A stretch of 64,000 bases of DNA from Bacteroides sp. (lineage in GTDB: Bacteria; Bacteroidota; Bacteroidia; Bacteroidales; Bacteroidaceae): contig NZ_JAQVBV010000002.1 in the NCBI RefSeq assembly GCF_028690125.1, positions 186,001 through 250,000 of the forward strand. Reading direction: 5' to 3'. How positions within the stretch are numbered: position 1 is the stretch's first letter; each line of letters opens with the position of its first letter. Positions 1 to 8,424 of this stretch are shown here, piece after piece. The translations under genes and the position numbers were made by a program. Below the pieces are notes generated by a model that was given only the letters and a program-made list of their open reading frames with translations, was not told the DNA's origin and ran no database searches.

Positions 1-1610
1 ACCTGATATTGTTTCAGGTCGGTATAATATTCTCCCGAGTGACAAGCGGCACAGTTCTCTTCAAAAATCTTTTTTCCTTGCTTTGCCTTCTTAGAAAGTT
101 TTCCATTTTCGAGATAAGGACTGGGCAACGGTTTCAGTGATTTCAGATATTCATCGATAGCTTCATAAACCTCGTCTTCACTCTCTCCAAACAAAATATA
201 TTTCACCCCTGAGCGTACAGCTGTTTCAGCATCTTTACGGATACCGGTCACCATACAAGGAGGAGTCTGATGTGAAAGCAACAATGTCTTTGTATTCTTC
301 GGATTTCCCATGCCATCGTTCAGCAAATCCCAATTGAGTCCGTCGATACGAGCATCGTTCGGATGACAGGTAGCACAGCTTTGCCAATTCTGGAAGCTAA
401 GCGTTGCGTCATGGAAATACATATCACCTTTACCTACTTTCGTAAATGCCAATGGTGCACCCAGAACCTGTGTCTTTACATTTTTACCGTTCAAATCCAT
501 AGATACCAATTCCGAAGTGTAATAATTGGCTGTATAAATTTTATCTCCGGTAGCTACCACCGAACGGGGACCTTTTCCCTGAGTCGGAATAAAGTCGCGG
601 ATTCCATATAAGAATCCCGCATCGTTCGGTATGTTTCCCCATGATTTCATAGAAGGAGTAACCAGTTCACCTTGCTTTGCCTTCGCAATACGCTCATGCA
701 TCGCAATCCGGTCAATACGAACCAATTCCTGACTACCGGAAGCTGCAACTATAATCTGCTTGTTATCCGGCGTAACCGTAACTGTCCAAGGATTCGCTGC
801 TCCCTTCTGTGGAGTATCCAATAAAACGGAAGTCAGTAACTTCTTCTCCTTCAGATCAATTATAGATAGCGTATTGGTCGCCATCCAACCTCTATCCAAT
901 TGATTGGTTGGCAACTGATAACGAGCGATTAAATGCGTAACATATGCATACGCACGATTCTTATCTACAGCTATCGACTTGACATCCGTAGAGCCGTTCG
1001 GCAACATAATACGACCTTCAACTTTCTTTGAAAGGACATCCACGATATCCAATTGTGCAGCAATTGGGTAAGCAGTAGAAGGCATTTCAGGCATATTATT
1101 TCCAACCAGCAGACAAGAATCGCCGGCAAAAGAAACCATTGCTACCGGTTCACGTCCGATAGCCAGTTTGTTCACCACTTTACGATTAGACAGATTCACT
1201 TCCCAAAGTTCATTGTTGAACCGCTGGGTGATCCAAAGAGAATTTGTCAACGGATTGTACAATATATCCGAAGGAGTAGCTCCGCTCTTTGTATTGGAAA
1301 GTATAGAAAGTTTCTTTCCGTCCAGTTCATACATCATACCCGAATTTCCGTCACAGACAACCCAAAGTTTACCGGACGGATCTTGCGTCATAGCATTCAC
1401 CGGAGAAGAGAAAGTTACTTTTTGTTCGATGTCCTGACCATCAGGTGAAATCTTCATCAGCTCGTTTCCTGCCCTGTTCGTCACGAACAGGGATTTTCCG
1501 TTATCAGCCAGAAACAGATGATCCGGCGAGACTGTAGTAGCAGATTCTTTCCCACTAGTACAGAGAAGTATAGTAGCAACGATACTAACAGGTATCAATA
1601 TCTTTTTCAT
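1..1610 (-). CDS. beta-propeller di-haem cytochrome c (YncE-like), 3' end outside window
   Basis: The frame is open from an ATG at 1610 to the left edge (about 536 codons) without a stop, so the C-terminus is missing. A hydrophobic signal sequence is followed by a YncE/SMP-30-like propeller built from repeats such as TPDNKQIIV and DPSGKLWVV. Two c-type haem sites follow: CATCH at residues 412-416 and CAACH at 520-524. The segment between them resembles the di-haem MauG/cytochrome c peroxidase-like domains fused to propellers. It should act outside the cytoplasmic membrane. Its ATG overlaps the stop of the upstream cytochrome gene by 4 bases (ATGA), which suggests translational coupling. The redox partner and substrate are unknown. 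Confidence 0.8.
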   Translation of the reverse strand, partial: MKKILIPVSIVATILLCTSGKESATTVSPDHLFLADNGKSLFVTNRAGNELMKISPDGQDIEQKVTFSSPVNAMTQDPSGKLWVVCDGNSGMMYELDGKKLSILSNTKSGATPSDILYNPLTNSLWITQRFNNELWEVNLSNRKVVNKLAIGREPVAMVSFAGDSCLLVGNNMPEMPSTAYPIAAQLDIVDVLSKKVEGRIMLPNGSTDVKSIAVDKNRAYAYVTHLIARYQLPTNQLDRGWMATNTLSIIDLKEKKLLTSVLLDTPQKGAANPWTVTVTPDNKQIIVAASGSQELVRIDRIAMHERIAKAKQGELVTPSMKSWGNIPNDAGFLYGIRDFIPTQGKGPRSVVATGDKIYTANYYTSELVSMDLNGKNVKTQVLGAPLAFTKVGKGDMYFHDATLSFQNWQSCATCHPNDARIDGLNWDLLNDGMGNPKNTKTLLLSHQTPPCMVTGIRKDAETAVRSGVKYILFGESEDEVYEAIDEYLKSLKPLPSPYLENGKLSKKAKQGKKIFEENCAACHSGEYYTDLKQYQ

Positions 1611-4117
1611 TTTTTCTGTTGTTTAGTTTGAAGAGATTGAATGTACTGACGAATGTTTTCACGATCTTCCTCACGGGCAGCCTTTCGTTTATTATCGTAA
1701 CGATCATAAAACTCACGATCTTTATCTGACCAGTTATTTGCTTCACGATAATCTCCGATTTGAGGAACGAGCAAATCAATCCAAAGAGAGACTTTACGTA
1801 TTTCCTGTGGAGTCAGCTTTGTACCGCCATGTCCATTTTCCAGACGCTTAATCAGATTACTCTTATTGGACCCGGCAAAATAGGGTGGTAACAAGGTCGG
1901 TTCGGACAACGAACTGATCCAATTTACTTCCGGATGATGCGCATCCCCTCTCCATGCTCTGTCAGGTCCATCCGGACGGGCATGAGTCAGACTCAGATAA
2001 GAATCTGTATATTTCCTCTTACTCTGATGATCTACCACTTTCAATTCTCCTTTCAGACTCATCGGTTGTTTCACCCCATCATGGCAGGATATACAGTGTC
2101 TGTCCCAAATAGGCTGAATTTCTTTAAGATAACTGAAATTACGTTCACCCATTTCATCTTCCGGGTCCAACGCTTTCACACCCTTGTTCATAGCCATAGA
2201 AACAGCATGACTCGCAACAGGAACCGTATTCTTATGCTCATGGCATCCCACACAACTTTGTGTTTCATTTGGTTGAAGTGTGGACCAGCTACGCATGGTT
2301 TGCACCACACGACCGTTCTTATCCAATGCCTGGAAGTACAAAGGTCTGCGTGCAGGAACTTTAAAGAAGGCAGAACCGTCCGGATATACATCGGTTACTC
2401 CCAATACTCTCTTCACGTCCCAAGCGGCATTTCCCACTCCGGTAGGAGTACTAGCCAAAGCACCTCCACCTTTATCAGATCCGTTTACCTCACCTACACC
2501 CGCTGCACGAAATTGAATCTCTACGACACGCAACTGTTTGATAGTTCCGGGTTCTACCCCCTTCAAACCATTACCTTCATAGATATTCTGCATATAATAT
2601 ACTCCGTCATTCTTTGTATAGTCTACCATAGAAGAACGGCGGAAAGGACGTTTACGGGGAGCAACCAATATCGGCTGATTACAAGAGATTTCAGGATCGG
2701 CAACAAGCAATTCACGTTCTCCGTCCACATTCATCCAATAGATACCGAACATCATCGGATGTCCGACATGATATCCCAACGGAGTATAAGAAATCAAAAA
2801 CTCATTCTCATCCAACGGAAAAGGGTGTTGGAACTGATCGGTAAACTGCCCGTAGCTGTCAATACGTTCTGCTTCCGGCTTGCGAATGGGAGCGACAAAC
2901 ATTACTCCTTCATTCTCATCACGACCGGCTTCGGGATCAATGATACCCAACTTACCATGTTGCGGATTATGGTGTCCCATAAAAGTAGCCATCACCTTCC
3001 GAGTACCGGGAATTTGACGGGTATGTGCCACCGTTGTAGGGAACCAACTGTTCACTCCATAATACTCTGCCTGTCCTGTTCCGTCCGGATTCATCTGGAA
3101 CAAAGGTTGTGTCCAGACTTGTCCTCTGTCATTGTAATCCCAACGGGTATAAACCACACGACCGTCGTCAAGCAAAGTAGGAGTAACTGTATGTACCTGG
3201 TCAAAACCAACCTGGCGCATATAACGACCTTCCCGATTGCAAAGATACAAATTACTAACCTCCGTAAACCAGCAGTCTACAGCACTTCCGCTACGGGTAG
3301 AGTTAAAAAGAATATTCTCATCGGGCAAATAGATCCCTTCAAGATCAGCGTGTCCTTTTCCGGAAGTCAATTGTTTTACTTCACGTGACTTTAAATCCAT
3401 CTCATATAAATGGAAATCATCATCTTTAGCAGACTTCTTCCAGGAAAACAGCAGATGCTGACCGTCAAAATGGAGATTCGGATCACGGTATACGCCATCC
3501 TCATTTGATAATAAATTCTCTTCTTCCGCCCAGATACCATTCATTTTAATTTTCGATAATGAACCTCCTGCAAAATAATTACATTCGGCACGAGCATCTG
3601 AAAGTCCTTCCGTATAAGCAAAGAAAGAAGGACGCAACGTTCTGTATTTCGTAAAAACAATCTCCGGTTGATTAGCTGTGAAAGAAGCCAAACGAGTTGC
3701 ACGTCTTCTTTCGCAAGCCTTCAAATAAGCTTGAAAAGCACTCTCCACACTTTCCGGAGTCTCATTGACAGCAATCCCAACATTCAGTTTTTGTAAGCGT
3801 TCAGAAAGTTGCCGGCCGAAAGTTCCTCTAAACCAATTAACATCTTTTCCGTCCTGCAACCACCAATCATAATAAACCGGATAATTCTTCATCAACAACT
3901 GATGAGTTTCTTTTATTTTATCTTCAAGTTTTTCTTTATGATTGTCTTTTTTCCTTATCGCCTGAACTTCCGCAAACCCCTTCTGAATTTCCGTGATGAA
4001 TCCTTTGGCATCAGCAGGCTGAAAAGAAGTGTCTTTCGTCTGCCAGGCGACGATGGAGAATAGCGTACAAGAAACTATCCCCCACTTTAACAACTTTATT
4101 AATTTTGATTTTATCAT
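1607..4117 (-). CDS. HzsA-related PD40 propeller protein with two CxxCH haem sites
   Basis: This 836-residue protein has an N-terminal hydrophobic segment (about residues 10-25, with Cys17 in a possible lipobox), a helical region to about 150, and a long WD/PD40-type propeller with repeats such as DPNLHFDGQHLLFSW and EGIYLPDENILFNSTR. The C-terminal part has haem motifs CVGCH (622-626) and CISCH (675-679). The layout resembles proteins annotated as related to the hydrazine synthase alpha subunit. That is a fold relationship only: no HzsB/HzsC genes are visible and hydrazine chemistry is not implied. It probably sits in the periplasm or outer envelope and passes electrons to or from the next gene product. 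It lies 40 bases downstream of the aldolase gene in the same operon. Confidence 0.75.
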   Translation of the reverse strand: MIKSKLIKLLKWGIVSCTLFSIVAWQTKDTSFQPADAKGFITEIQKGFAEVQAIRKKDNHKEKLEDKIKETHQLLMKNYPVYYDWWLQDGKDVNWFRGTFGRQLSERLQKLNVGIAVNETPESVESAFQAYLKACERRRATRLASFTANQPEIVFTKYRTLRPSFFAYTEGLSDARAECNYFAGGSLSKIKMNGIWAEEENLLSNEDGVYRDPNLHFDGQHLLFSWKKSAKDDDFHLYEMDLKSREVKQLTSGKGHADLEGIYLPDENILFNSTRSGSAVDCWFTEVSNLYLCNREGRYMRQVGFDQVHTVTPTLLDDGRVVYTRWDYNDRGQVWTQPLFQMNPDGTGQAEYYGVNSWFPTTVAHTRQIPGTRKVMATFMGHHNPQHGKLGIIDPEAGRDENEGVMFVAPIRKPEAERIDSYGQFTDQFQHPFPLDENEFLISYTPLGYHVGHPMMFGIYWMNVDGERELLVADPEISCNQPILVAPRKRPFRRSSMVDYTKNDGVYYMQNIYEGNGLKGVEPGTIKQLRVVEIQFRAAGVGEVNGSDKGGGALASTPTGVGNAAWDVKRVLGVTDVYPDGSAFFKVPARRPLYFQALDKNGRVVQTMRSWSTLQPNETQSCVGCHEHKNTVPVASHAVSMAMNKGVKALDPEDEMGERNFSYLKEIQPIWDRHCISCHDGVKQPMSLKGELKVVDHQSKRKYTDSYLSLTHARPDGPDRAWRGDAHHPEVNWISSLSEPTLLPPYFAGSNKSNLIKRLENGHGGTKLTPQEIRKVSLWIDLLVPQIGDYREANNWSDKDREFYDRYDNKRKAAREEDRENIRQYIQSLQTKQQKK

Positions 4118-4157
4118 TCTAATTTCTTATTTACCTTATATCCTTTTGAAATAGAAA

Positions 4158-4874
4158 TTACAAACTTTGTTTAAGCTTTTTATAAGTTTCCACAATCAAG
4201 ATACCGCTTGAAGTTCCAATACGGGTAGCACCTGCCTGAATCAATGCCAAAGCCGAATCCAGATCACGAATACCGCCTGCTGCTTTTACACCGATAACAG
4301 GACCAACCACACGACGCATCAACTCCACATCATGTACATTAGCTCCTGCCGTACCAAATCCGGTAGACGTTTTTACAAAGTCCACACCGGCTTCCTTAGC
4401 TATACGGCAAACAGTTTCTTTCTCTTCATCTGTCAGGTAACATGTTTCAAGAATAACTTTGCAGATAACACCTGCCGGCTTACAGATTGAAACCATATCT
4501 TCAATCTCTTTCTTGACAATTTCTGTTTGTCCTTTCTGCAAAGCACGAACGTTGATCACTGTATCAATTTCAGTAGCACCTTTTGCAATAGCATCACGAG
4601 TTTCAAAGGCTTTGCACTCTACCGTGTTCTGCCCCAGAGGAAAGCCGATAGCTGCTCCTACACGTACTCCCGAACCTTCCAGCAATTTTACGCAAGTTTC
4701 TACTTCCGCAGGGTTGATAGCTACCATCGCAAACTTATATTGACGAGCTTCTGCACAAAGTTTTTCAATGTTCTCTGCATTTCCGAAAGGTTTCAGGAAA
4801 GTATGGTCTATCATTCCTGCAAGTTGTTCTACTGATAAATTCGCAATCACTTCGTTTATATTCTTATTTTCCAT
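4158..4874 (-). CDS. deoC: deoxyribose-phosphate aldolase (DeoC family)
   Basis: This 238-residue class I aldolase has the family's key residues: Asp104 in EIDTVINV, the Schiff-base Lys168 in VDFVKTSTGFG, and Lys197 in GVKAAGGIRD, with the phosphate-binding GTSSG near the end. DeoC cleaves 2-deoxy-D-ribose 5-phosphate to acetaldehyde and glyceraldehyde 3-phosphate. The usual nucleoside-salvage partners (deoA, deoD, cdd, deoB) are absent. Its neighbours are a kinase and a dehydrogenase, so the natural substrate here may be another phosphorylated deoxy-sugar or ketose made by those two enzymes. The family assignment is firm and the substrate is inferred. Confidence 0.9.
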   Translation of the reverse strand: MENKNINEVIANLSVEQLAGMIDHTFLKPFGNAENIEKLCAEARQYKFAMVAINPAEVETCVKLLEGSGVRVGAAIGFPLGQNTVECKAFETRDAIAKGATEIDTVINVRALQKGQTEIVKKEIEDMVSICKPAGVICKVILETCYLTDEEKETVCRIAKEAGVDFVKTSTGFGTAGANVHDVELMRRVVGPVIGVKAAGGIRDLDSALALIQAGATRIGTSSGILIVETYKKLKQSL

Positions 4875-4911
4875 TATTTCTAGTTTTTAATATGTTACAA
4901 AAAATTATTAT

Positions 4912-5946
4912 TTAAAAAGTTAATACACATTTCAAGACTTCACCTCGTTTTACAGCGGCAAATGCTTCTTCAATTTCTTCTATCTTGAAACGATGCGTGA
5001 TAAAATCATTAGCTGAAAGTTTTCCTTCTTTAATCCACTGCGCCAAAGTAGTCATAGCGGCTTTCTCTTCCGAACGTGTAGGCCATTGGTGCATATGAAG
5101 ATCAAAGTTATAAGGGGCTTTCGACAAATCCAACGTAGGATTCTTTGTCATTACACCATATACGCAGACATCTCCACCCATTTTCACTAACGGCAATACG
5201 GAATTAACCACTACATCCAGTCCAACAGCATCAATAACAGCATCGTAAGAACGACCGGCAGCAGCAATAAACTCCGGAGCAGCAATTTCGGCAGGTGTAT
5301 ATCCATTGTCTGCACCCATTTGACGGGCTACTTCCAATTTAGCAGGAAGCATATCGACAATGTCGATTTGACCAAGACCGAAAAGTTTGCCTAATTTTAC
5401 GAAGCTCAGTCCTACGGGACCGGAACCAACTACCATAACTTTCTTTCCCGGAGTCAGGTTGAAATCTTTGAAAGCTCCCAGAACTTCACGCCACGTACAA
5501 GAGATAACGGCTTCTTCGGGTTGTACATATTGAGGTACTGCATTCTGAATTTCAAAACTGTCCCAACATCCTTGTTCGGGTGTAGCCAATCCCTCTTCTT
5601 TCAGGACTTCGAAGTCATTCACTACGACATATTCACTGAAACCGCCCCAGCCGCTATTAATGTTTTGTGCACCAAAATCTGAAATCAATCCTCCGATTGC
5701 ACGGTCACCAACCTTAAAGTTACGTACCTTTTCACCTACAGCTACTATAATTCCGGCATTCTCATGTCCCAAAGCCAAGGGATAAGTGTCTACTCCGGGA
5801 AACTTACCGGCAATCAATTTACTATCAGTTGCATTGCATAAAGCGACCATCTCTGTTCTTACCAAAGCTTGATAAGCGTTAATTACAGGCGTTTCCACCT
5901 GTCGTATTTCTATTTTGCCGGGAGCCGGCACAATTACTGTTTTCAT
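4912..5946 (-). CDS. zinc-type medium-chain alcohol/polyol dehydrogenase
   Basis: This 344-residue protein belongs to the MDR superfamily. Likely catalytic zinc ligands are Cys37 (MVALCNATDSK) and His61-Glu62 in the GHE motif, with Glu154 a possible further ligand. The Rossmann nucleotide-binding motif VGSGPVG lies at 173-179. The four-cysteine structural zinc lobe found in many family members is missing. Such enzymes oxidise secondary alcohols of polyols or sugar phosphates with NAD(P). It sits between the FGGY kinase (24 bases upstream) and the DeoC aldolase (37 bases downstream), so it probably oxidises the polyol or sugar, or its phosphate, before aldol cleavage. Confidence 0.8.
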   Translation of the reverse strand: MKTVIVPAPGKIEIRQVETPVINAYQALVRTEMVALCNATDSKLIAGKFPGVDTYPLALGHENAGIIVAVGEKVRNFKVGDRAIGGLISDFGAQNINSGWGGFSEYVVVNDFEVLKEEGLATPEQGCWDSFEIQNAVPQYVQPEEAVISCTWREVLGAFKDFNLTPGKKVMVVGSGPVGLSFVKLGKLFGLGQIDIVDMLPAKLEVARQMGADNGYTPAEIAAPEFIAAAGRSYDAVIDAVGLDVVVNSVLPLVKMGGDVCVYGVMTKNPTLDLSKAPYNFDLHMHQWPTRSEEKAAMTTLAQWIKEGKLSANDFITHRFKIEEIEEAFAAVKRGEVLKCVLTF

Positions 5947-5970
5947 CGAATTCTTTTTCTTTTATATCAA

Positions 5971-7488
5971 TTATAATTCGGTTTTTGCAATCTCAGTGTA
6001 CATATCACATAAAGCATAATAAGCTTTATCAAAGACCGGCATCCAATCATTGTACTTCTTCACATTTTCCGGAATTGGCTGAACCGTCTGTTCAATACGG
6101 ACGAAGCGGTCAATTACAGAGAAATCTTTAAAGACACCTGCGCCGATACCTGCCAAAATAGCTGCTCCCATTGAGGTTGCCTCTTCCAGATAGTTGGGCA
6201 CACGAATCTCAGCTTGGTAAATATCCGCCATCATCTGACGCCAAACGGGATTTTGAGCACATCCGCCAATAACCGTTACCTGATCAATAGGCACGTGCTT
6301 ACGGAAGATATTGACAATAAATCCGAGGTTCAGAGTGATTCCTTCCATGACGGCACGCAACATATCTCCATGCTTATGACCCAATGTCAAACCAATAAAT
6401 GCACCTTTAGCATCTACGTTCCAACGAGGAGTACGTTCGCCTAACATATAAGGCAAGAACAAAAGTTTGTTGGCACCTATCGGAGAAGAAATTATTTGCT
6501 CGTCAATCAGCTCGAATACACTACGTCCCGTTTGTGCAGCCAACGCTTGTTCATTACGGCAGAGTTCGTTGATCATCCAGTTGTAAGAAGAGCCTGCTGC
6601 TTGCATGGTTCCTGACGGATGTAACATTCCCGGTACTACGTGTGCCCAGTTCATGGTGCGACGTTGTTCGTCTACAATTGGCTTTTCTACCGTCAGTGCT
6701 ACCCACGAGGAAGAACCCAGATAGTTGTAGGCACTGCCCGGTGCCACACAGCCAACACCTACTCCGGCGCAGCTACCGTCTCCACCACCACATATCACAG
6801 GAGTACCTACCAGTAACCCTGTTTCTTTGGCTGCTTCAGTAGTAATTTCACCGATAACGTCAATAGACGAACGAACTTCCGGGAAAAGAGAAAGGTCGAG
6901 TTGTGCCGCTTCAATGATCTCTTCACTCCATTGCCAACGGTTCAGGTCGTAAGCATTCGTACCCGAAGCATCCGAAGGATCGGTAGCAATAACACCACAC
7001 AAACGATAGTTTATATAGTCTTTCGCATTTAAAATCTTAGCTGTCTGCGCAAAAATTTCCGGTTCGTTGCGTTTTACCCACATCAGTTTTTCGATAGAAT
7101 ACGAAGCACTGATGCGATGTCCCGTGATCTCATAAAAATGAAGTGGATCGATGCTTTCGGAAAGCATGGTTTCTTCTTCCTGAGAGCGTTGGTCACAATA
7201 GAGCATATGCGGACGAAGCGGATTGCCGTTTTTATCCACACAAAGACATCCCATCATTTGTCCGCTAAGTGCTACTCCTGCAATATCATTAGGGGATACA
7301 AGTTCTAAGAGTGCTTGTGTAGTATCCACAATGGCTTTCCACCAATGGTGTGGATTCTGTTCCGCTCTATTGCCGGCAGTATAATCCGTAGGGTAAGCGG
7401 CTGTACGTGAAGCAATCAATAAGCCCGATTCATCGAACAAAGTCGCTTTGTTTCCACTTGTACCCAAGTCATGTGCTAATATATACAT
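5971..7488 (-). CDS. FGGY-family carbohydrate kinase (xylulokinase-like)
   Basis: This full-length 505-residue kinase has the N-terminal phosphate loop DLGTSGNKAT (7-16), the substrate-side motif GVALSGQMMG (71-80), GGGDGSCAG with the catalytic base Asp237, and the C-terminal adenosine motif GGCAQNPVWR. It transfers phosphate from ATP to a sugar, ketose or polyol in the cytoplasm. Overall it looks most like xylulokinases, but no xylose isomerase or other pentose gene is near. The neighbours are a putative two-protein polyol transporter, an MDR dehydrogenase and a DeoC aldolase, which points to a less common substrate. The specific substrate cannot be read from the sequence. Confidence 0.85.
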   Translation of the reverse strand: MYILAHDLGTSGNKATLFDESGLLIASRTAAYPTDYTAGNRAEQNPHHWWKAIVDTTQALLELVSPNDIAGVALSGQMMGCLCVDKNGNPLRPHMLYCDQRSQEEETMLSESIDPLHFYEITGHRISASYSIEKLMWVKRNEPEIFAQTAKILNAKDYINYRLCGVIATDPSDASGTNAYDLNRWQWSEEIIEAAQLDLSLFPEVRSSIDVIGEITTEAAKETGLLVGTPVICGGGDGSCAGVGVGCVAPGSAYNYLGSSSWVALTVEKPIVDEQRRTMNWAHVVPGMLHPSGTMQAAGSSYNWMINELCRNEQALAAQTGRSVFELIDEQIISSPIGANKLLFLPYMLGERTPRWNVDAKGAFIGLTLGHKHGDMLRAVMEGITLNLGFIVNIFRKHVPIDQVTVIGGCAQNPVWRQMMADIYQAEIRVPNYLEEATSMGAAILAGIGAGVFKDFSVIDRFVRIEQTVQPIPENVKKYNDWMPVFDKAYYALCDMYTEIAKTEL

Positions 7489-7518
7489 ATTTATATGTTT
7501 CTTTTTTAATGAATAGAA

Positions 7519-7998
7519 TTAGAGTGCCGCATTGGTATATCCGGTAAGTCCAACGAAGATTCCTCCGGCAATACCACCCAAAATAATTACTATCCAACGC
7601 GGAAAGGCCTCTTTCAGCAATCCCGCACGTGTACCTTTCGGTGCACAAAGCACGTCGGACAGGATGAATCCCATTGCAATCGCCCATCCCATGTCTACCC
7701 AGGGAGCGTTGCCGCGATTACCTTGATGAATCATGCTGAATTGCATAGGTAAGCCGTTGGCATCATTCAGCAAACCGGTAGAGAAGCCGAATCCGGGTAA
7801 TTTATGATTGACCAGCCAGAAAGTACCGATGATAACAGCAGCTGCCATAAATCCGCCTATCGGACCAAAGTCTTTCACGAGTTTAGGCCAGCTCATCAAT
7901 ACGGTAAACGTAACAGCAAAAGCACCGAAAATAGAGGTGATGATTCCGGCATGATACATACCGAACCATTCATTATAAGTTTGTAACCATTCGCTCAT
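7519..7998 (-). CDS. small membrane protein, putative polyol transporter subunit (larger)
   Basis: This 159-residue protein has about four membrane segments (roughly 18-36, 46-64, 101-117, 134-154). It shares a clear pattern with the next protein upstream: WPKL..GPIGG..AA.VIIG..W..NH at residues 37-65, then WVDMGWAI near 100-107. The two are therefore paralogues and probably form a heteromer. Size and pairing recall the small membrane proteins annotated as putative glycerol transporter subunits (Lin0368 family) of the Listeria glycerol/dihydroxyacetone locus. Position between the lactonase and the kinase supports a transport role. That role is inferred. Confidence 0.6.
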   Translation of the reverse strand: MSEWLQTYNEWFGMYHAGIITSIFGAFAVTFTVLMSWPKLVKDFGPIGGFMAAAVIIGTFWLVNHKLPGFGFSTGLLNDANGLPMQFSMIHQGNRGNAPWVDMGWAIAMGFILSDVLCAPKGTRAGLLKEAFPRWIVIILGGIAGGIFVGLTGYTNAAL

Positions 7999-8011
7999 TG
8001 TTCTATCCTCC

Positions 8012-8383
8012 TTAATTTATTTTTCGGGCACAATCGCACGAACGGATTTTCCATACTACTATTCCTGCCAAGGCACCTCCGATGAGACAACAGATCAATG
8101 TAGGCACTGCATAAAGAAAATTGGCAATGTCTCCTTGAAAACGGACAATTCCCCAAGCAATTCCGGCAGAGCCGATACACCATCCCTGATCCAACCAGAT
8201 TTTCCCCGGAGGATTCAGGATGGCTCCATTATAATGGTTCATATACCACATGATGCCGATAATCAGCGTTGCCGCCAGCCATCCGCCCATCATACCATAT
8301 GTTTTCCAGAGCTCCGGCCAGATGCCGAATGCAAATCCACCACAAATAGCGGACCCGGCAAAGGTCGATAAATATTGTTTCAT
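8012..8383 (-). CDS. small membrane protein, putative polyol transporter subunit (Lin0368-like, smaller)
   Basis: This 123-residue protein has three or four membrane segments. Residues 22-50 carry WPEL....GMMGG..AA.LIIG..W..NH, and residues 63-70 read WLDQGWCI, matching the adjacent 159-residue protein position by position. It ends in a short cytosolic tail with two cysteines (CDC). The genes are only 13 bases apart and are probably translated together. A role as one half of a glycerol- or polyol-type permease is suggested by resemblance to the Lin0368 family and by the kinase/dehydrogenase context. It has none of the motifs of ABC, MFS or PTS permeases. Confidence 0.6.
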   Translation of the reverse strand: MKQYLSTFAGSAICGGFAFGIWPELWKTYGMMGGWLAATLIIGIMWYMNHYNGAILNPPGKIWLDQGWCIGSAGIAWGIVRFQGDIANFLYAVPTLICCLIGGALAGIVVWKIRSCDCARKIN

Positions 8384-8424
8384 ACTATTAATTACGCGTT
8401 TTTTGGTTTGTGGCTACTCTATAA

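Noticed and set aside
1934..3388. 484-codon plus-strand frame opposite the HzsA-related gene
   Set aside because: It lies entirely antisense to a well-supported gene with haem motifs, and its translation is rich in Ser, His, Arg and Ile with no domain pattern, typical of an antisense shadow.
1607..4117. Anammox-type hydrazine synthase
   Set aside because: Only the alpha-subunit-like fold is present. No beta/gamma subunits or nitrogen-metabolism genes are in the window.
4158..7488. Ordinary nucleoside-deoxyribose salvage or xylose operon
   Set aside because: deoA/deoB/deoD/cdd and xylose isomerase are all absent, and the other neighbours do not fit either pathway.
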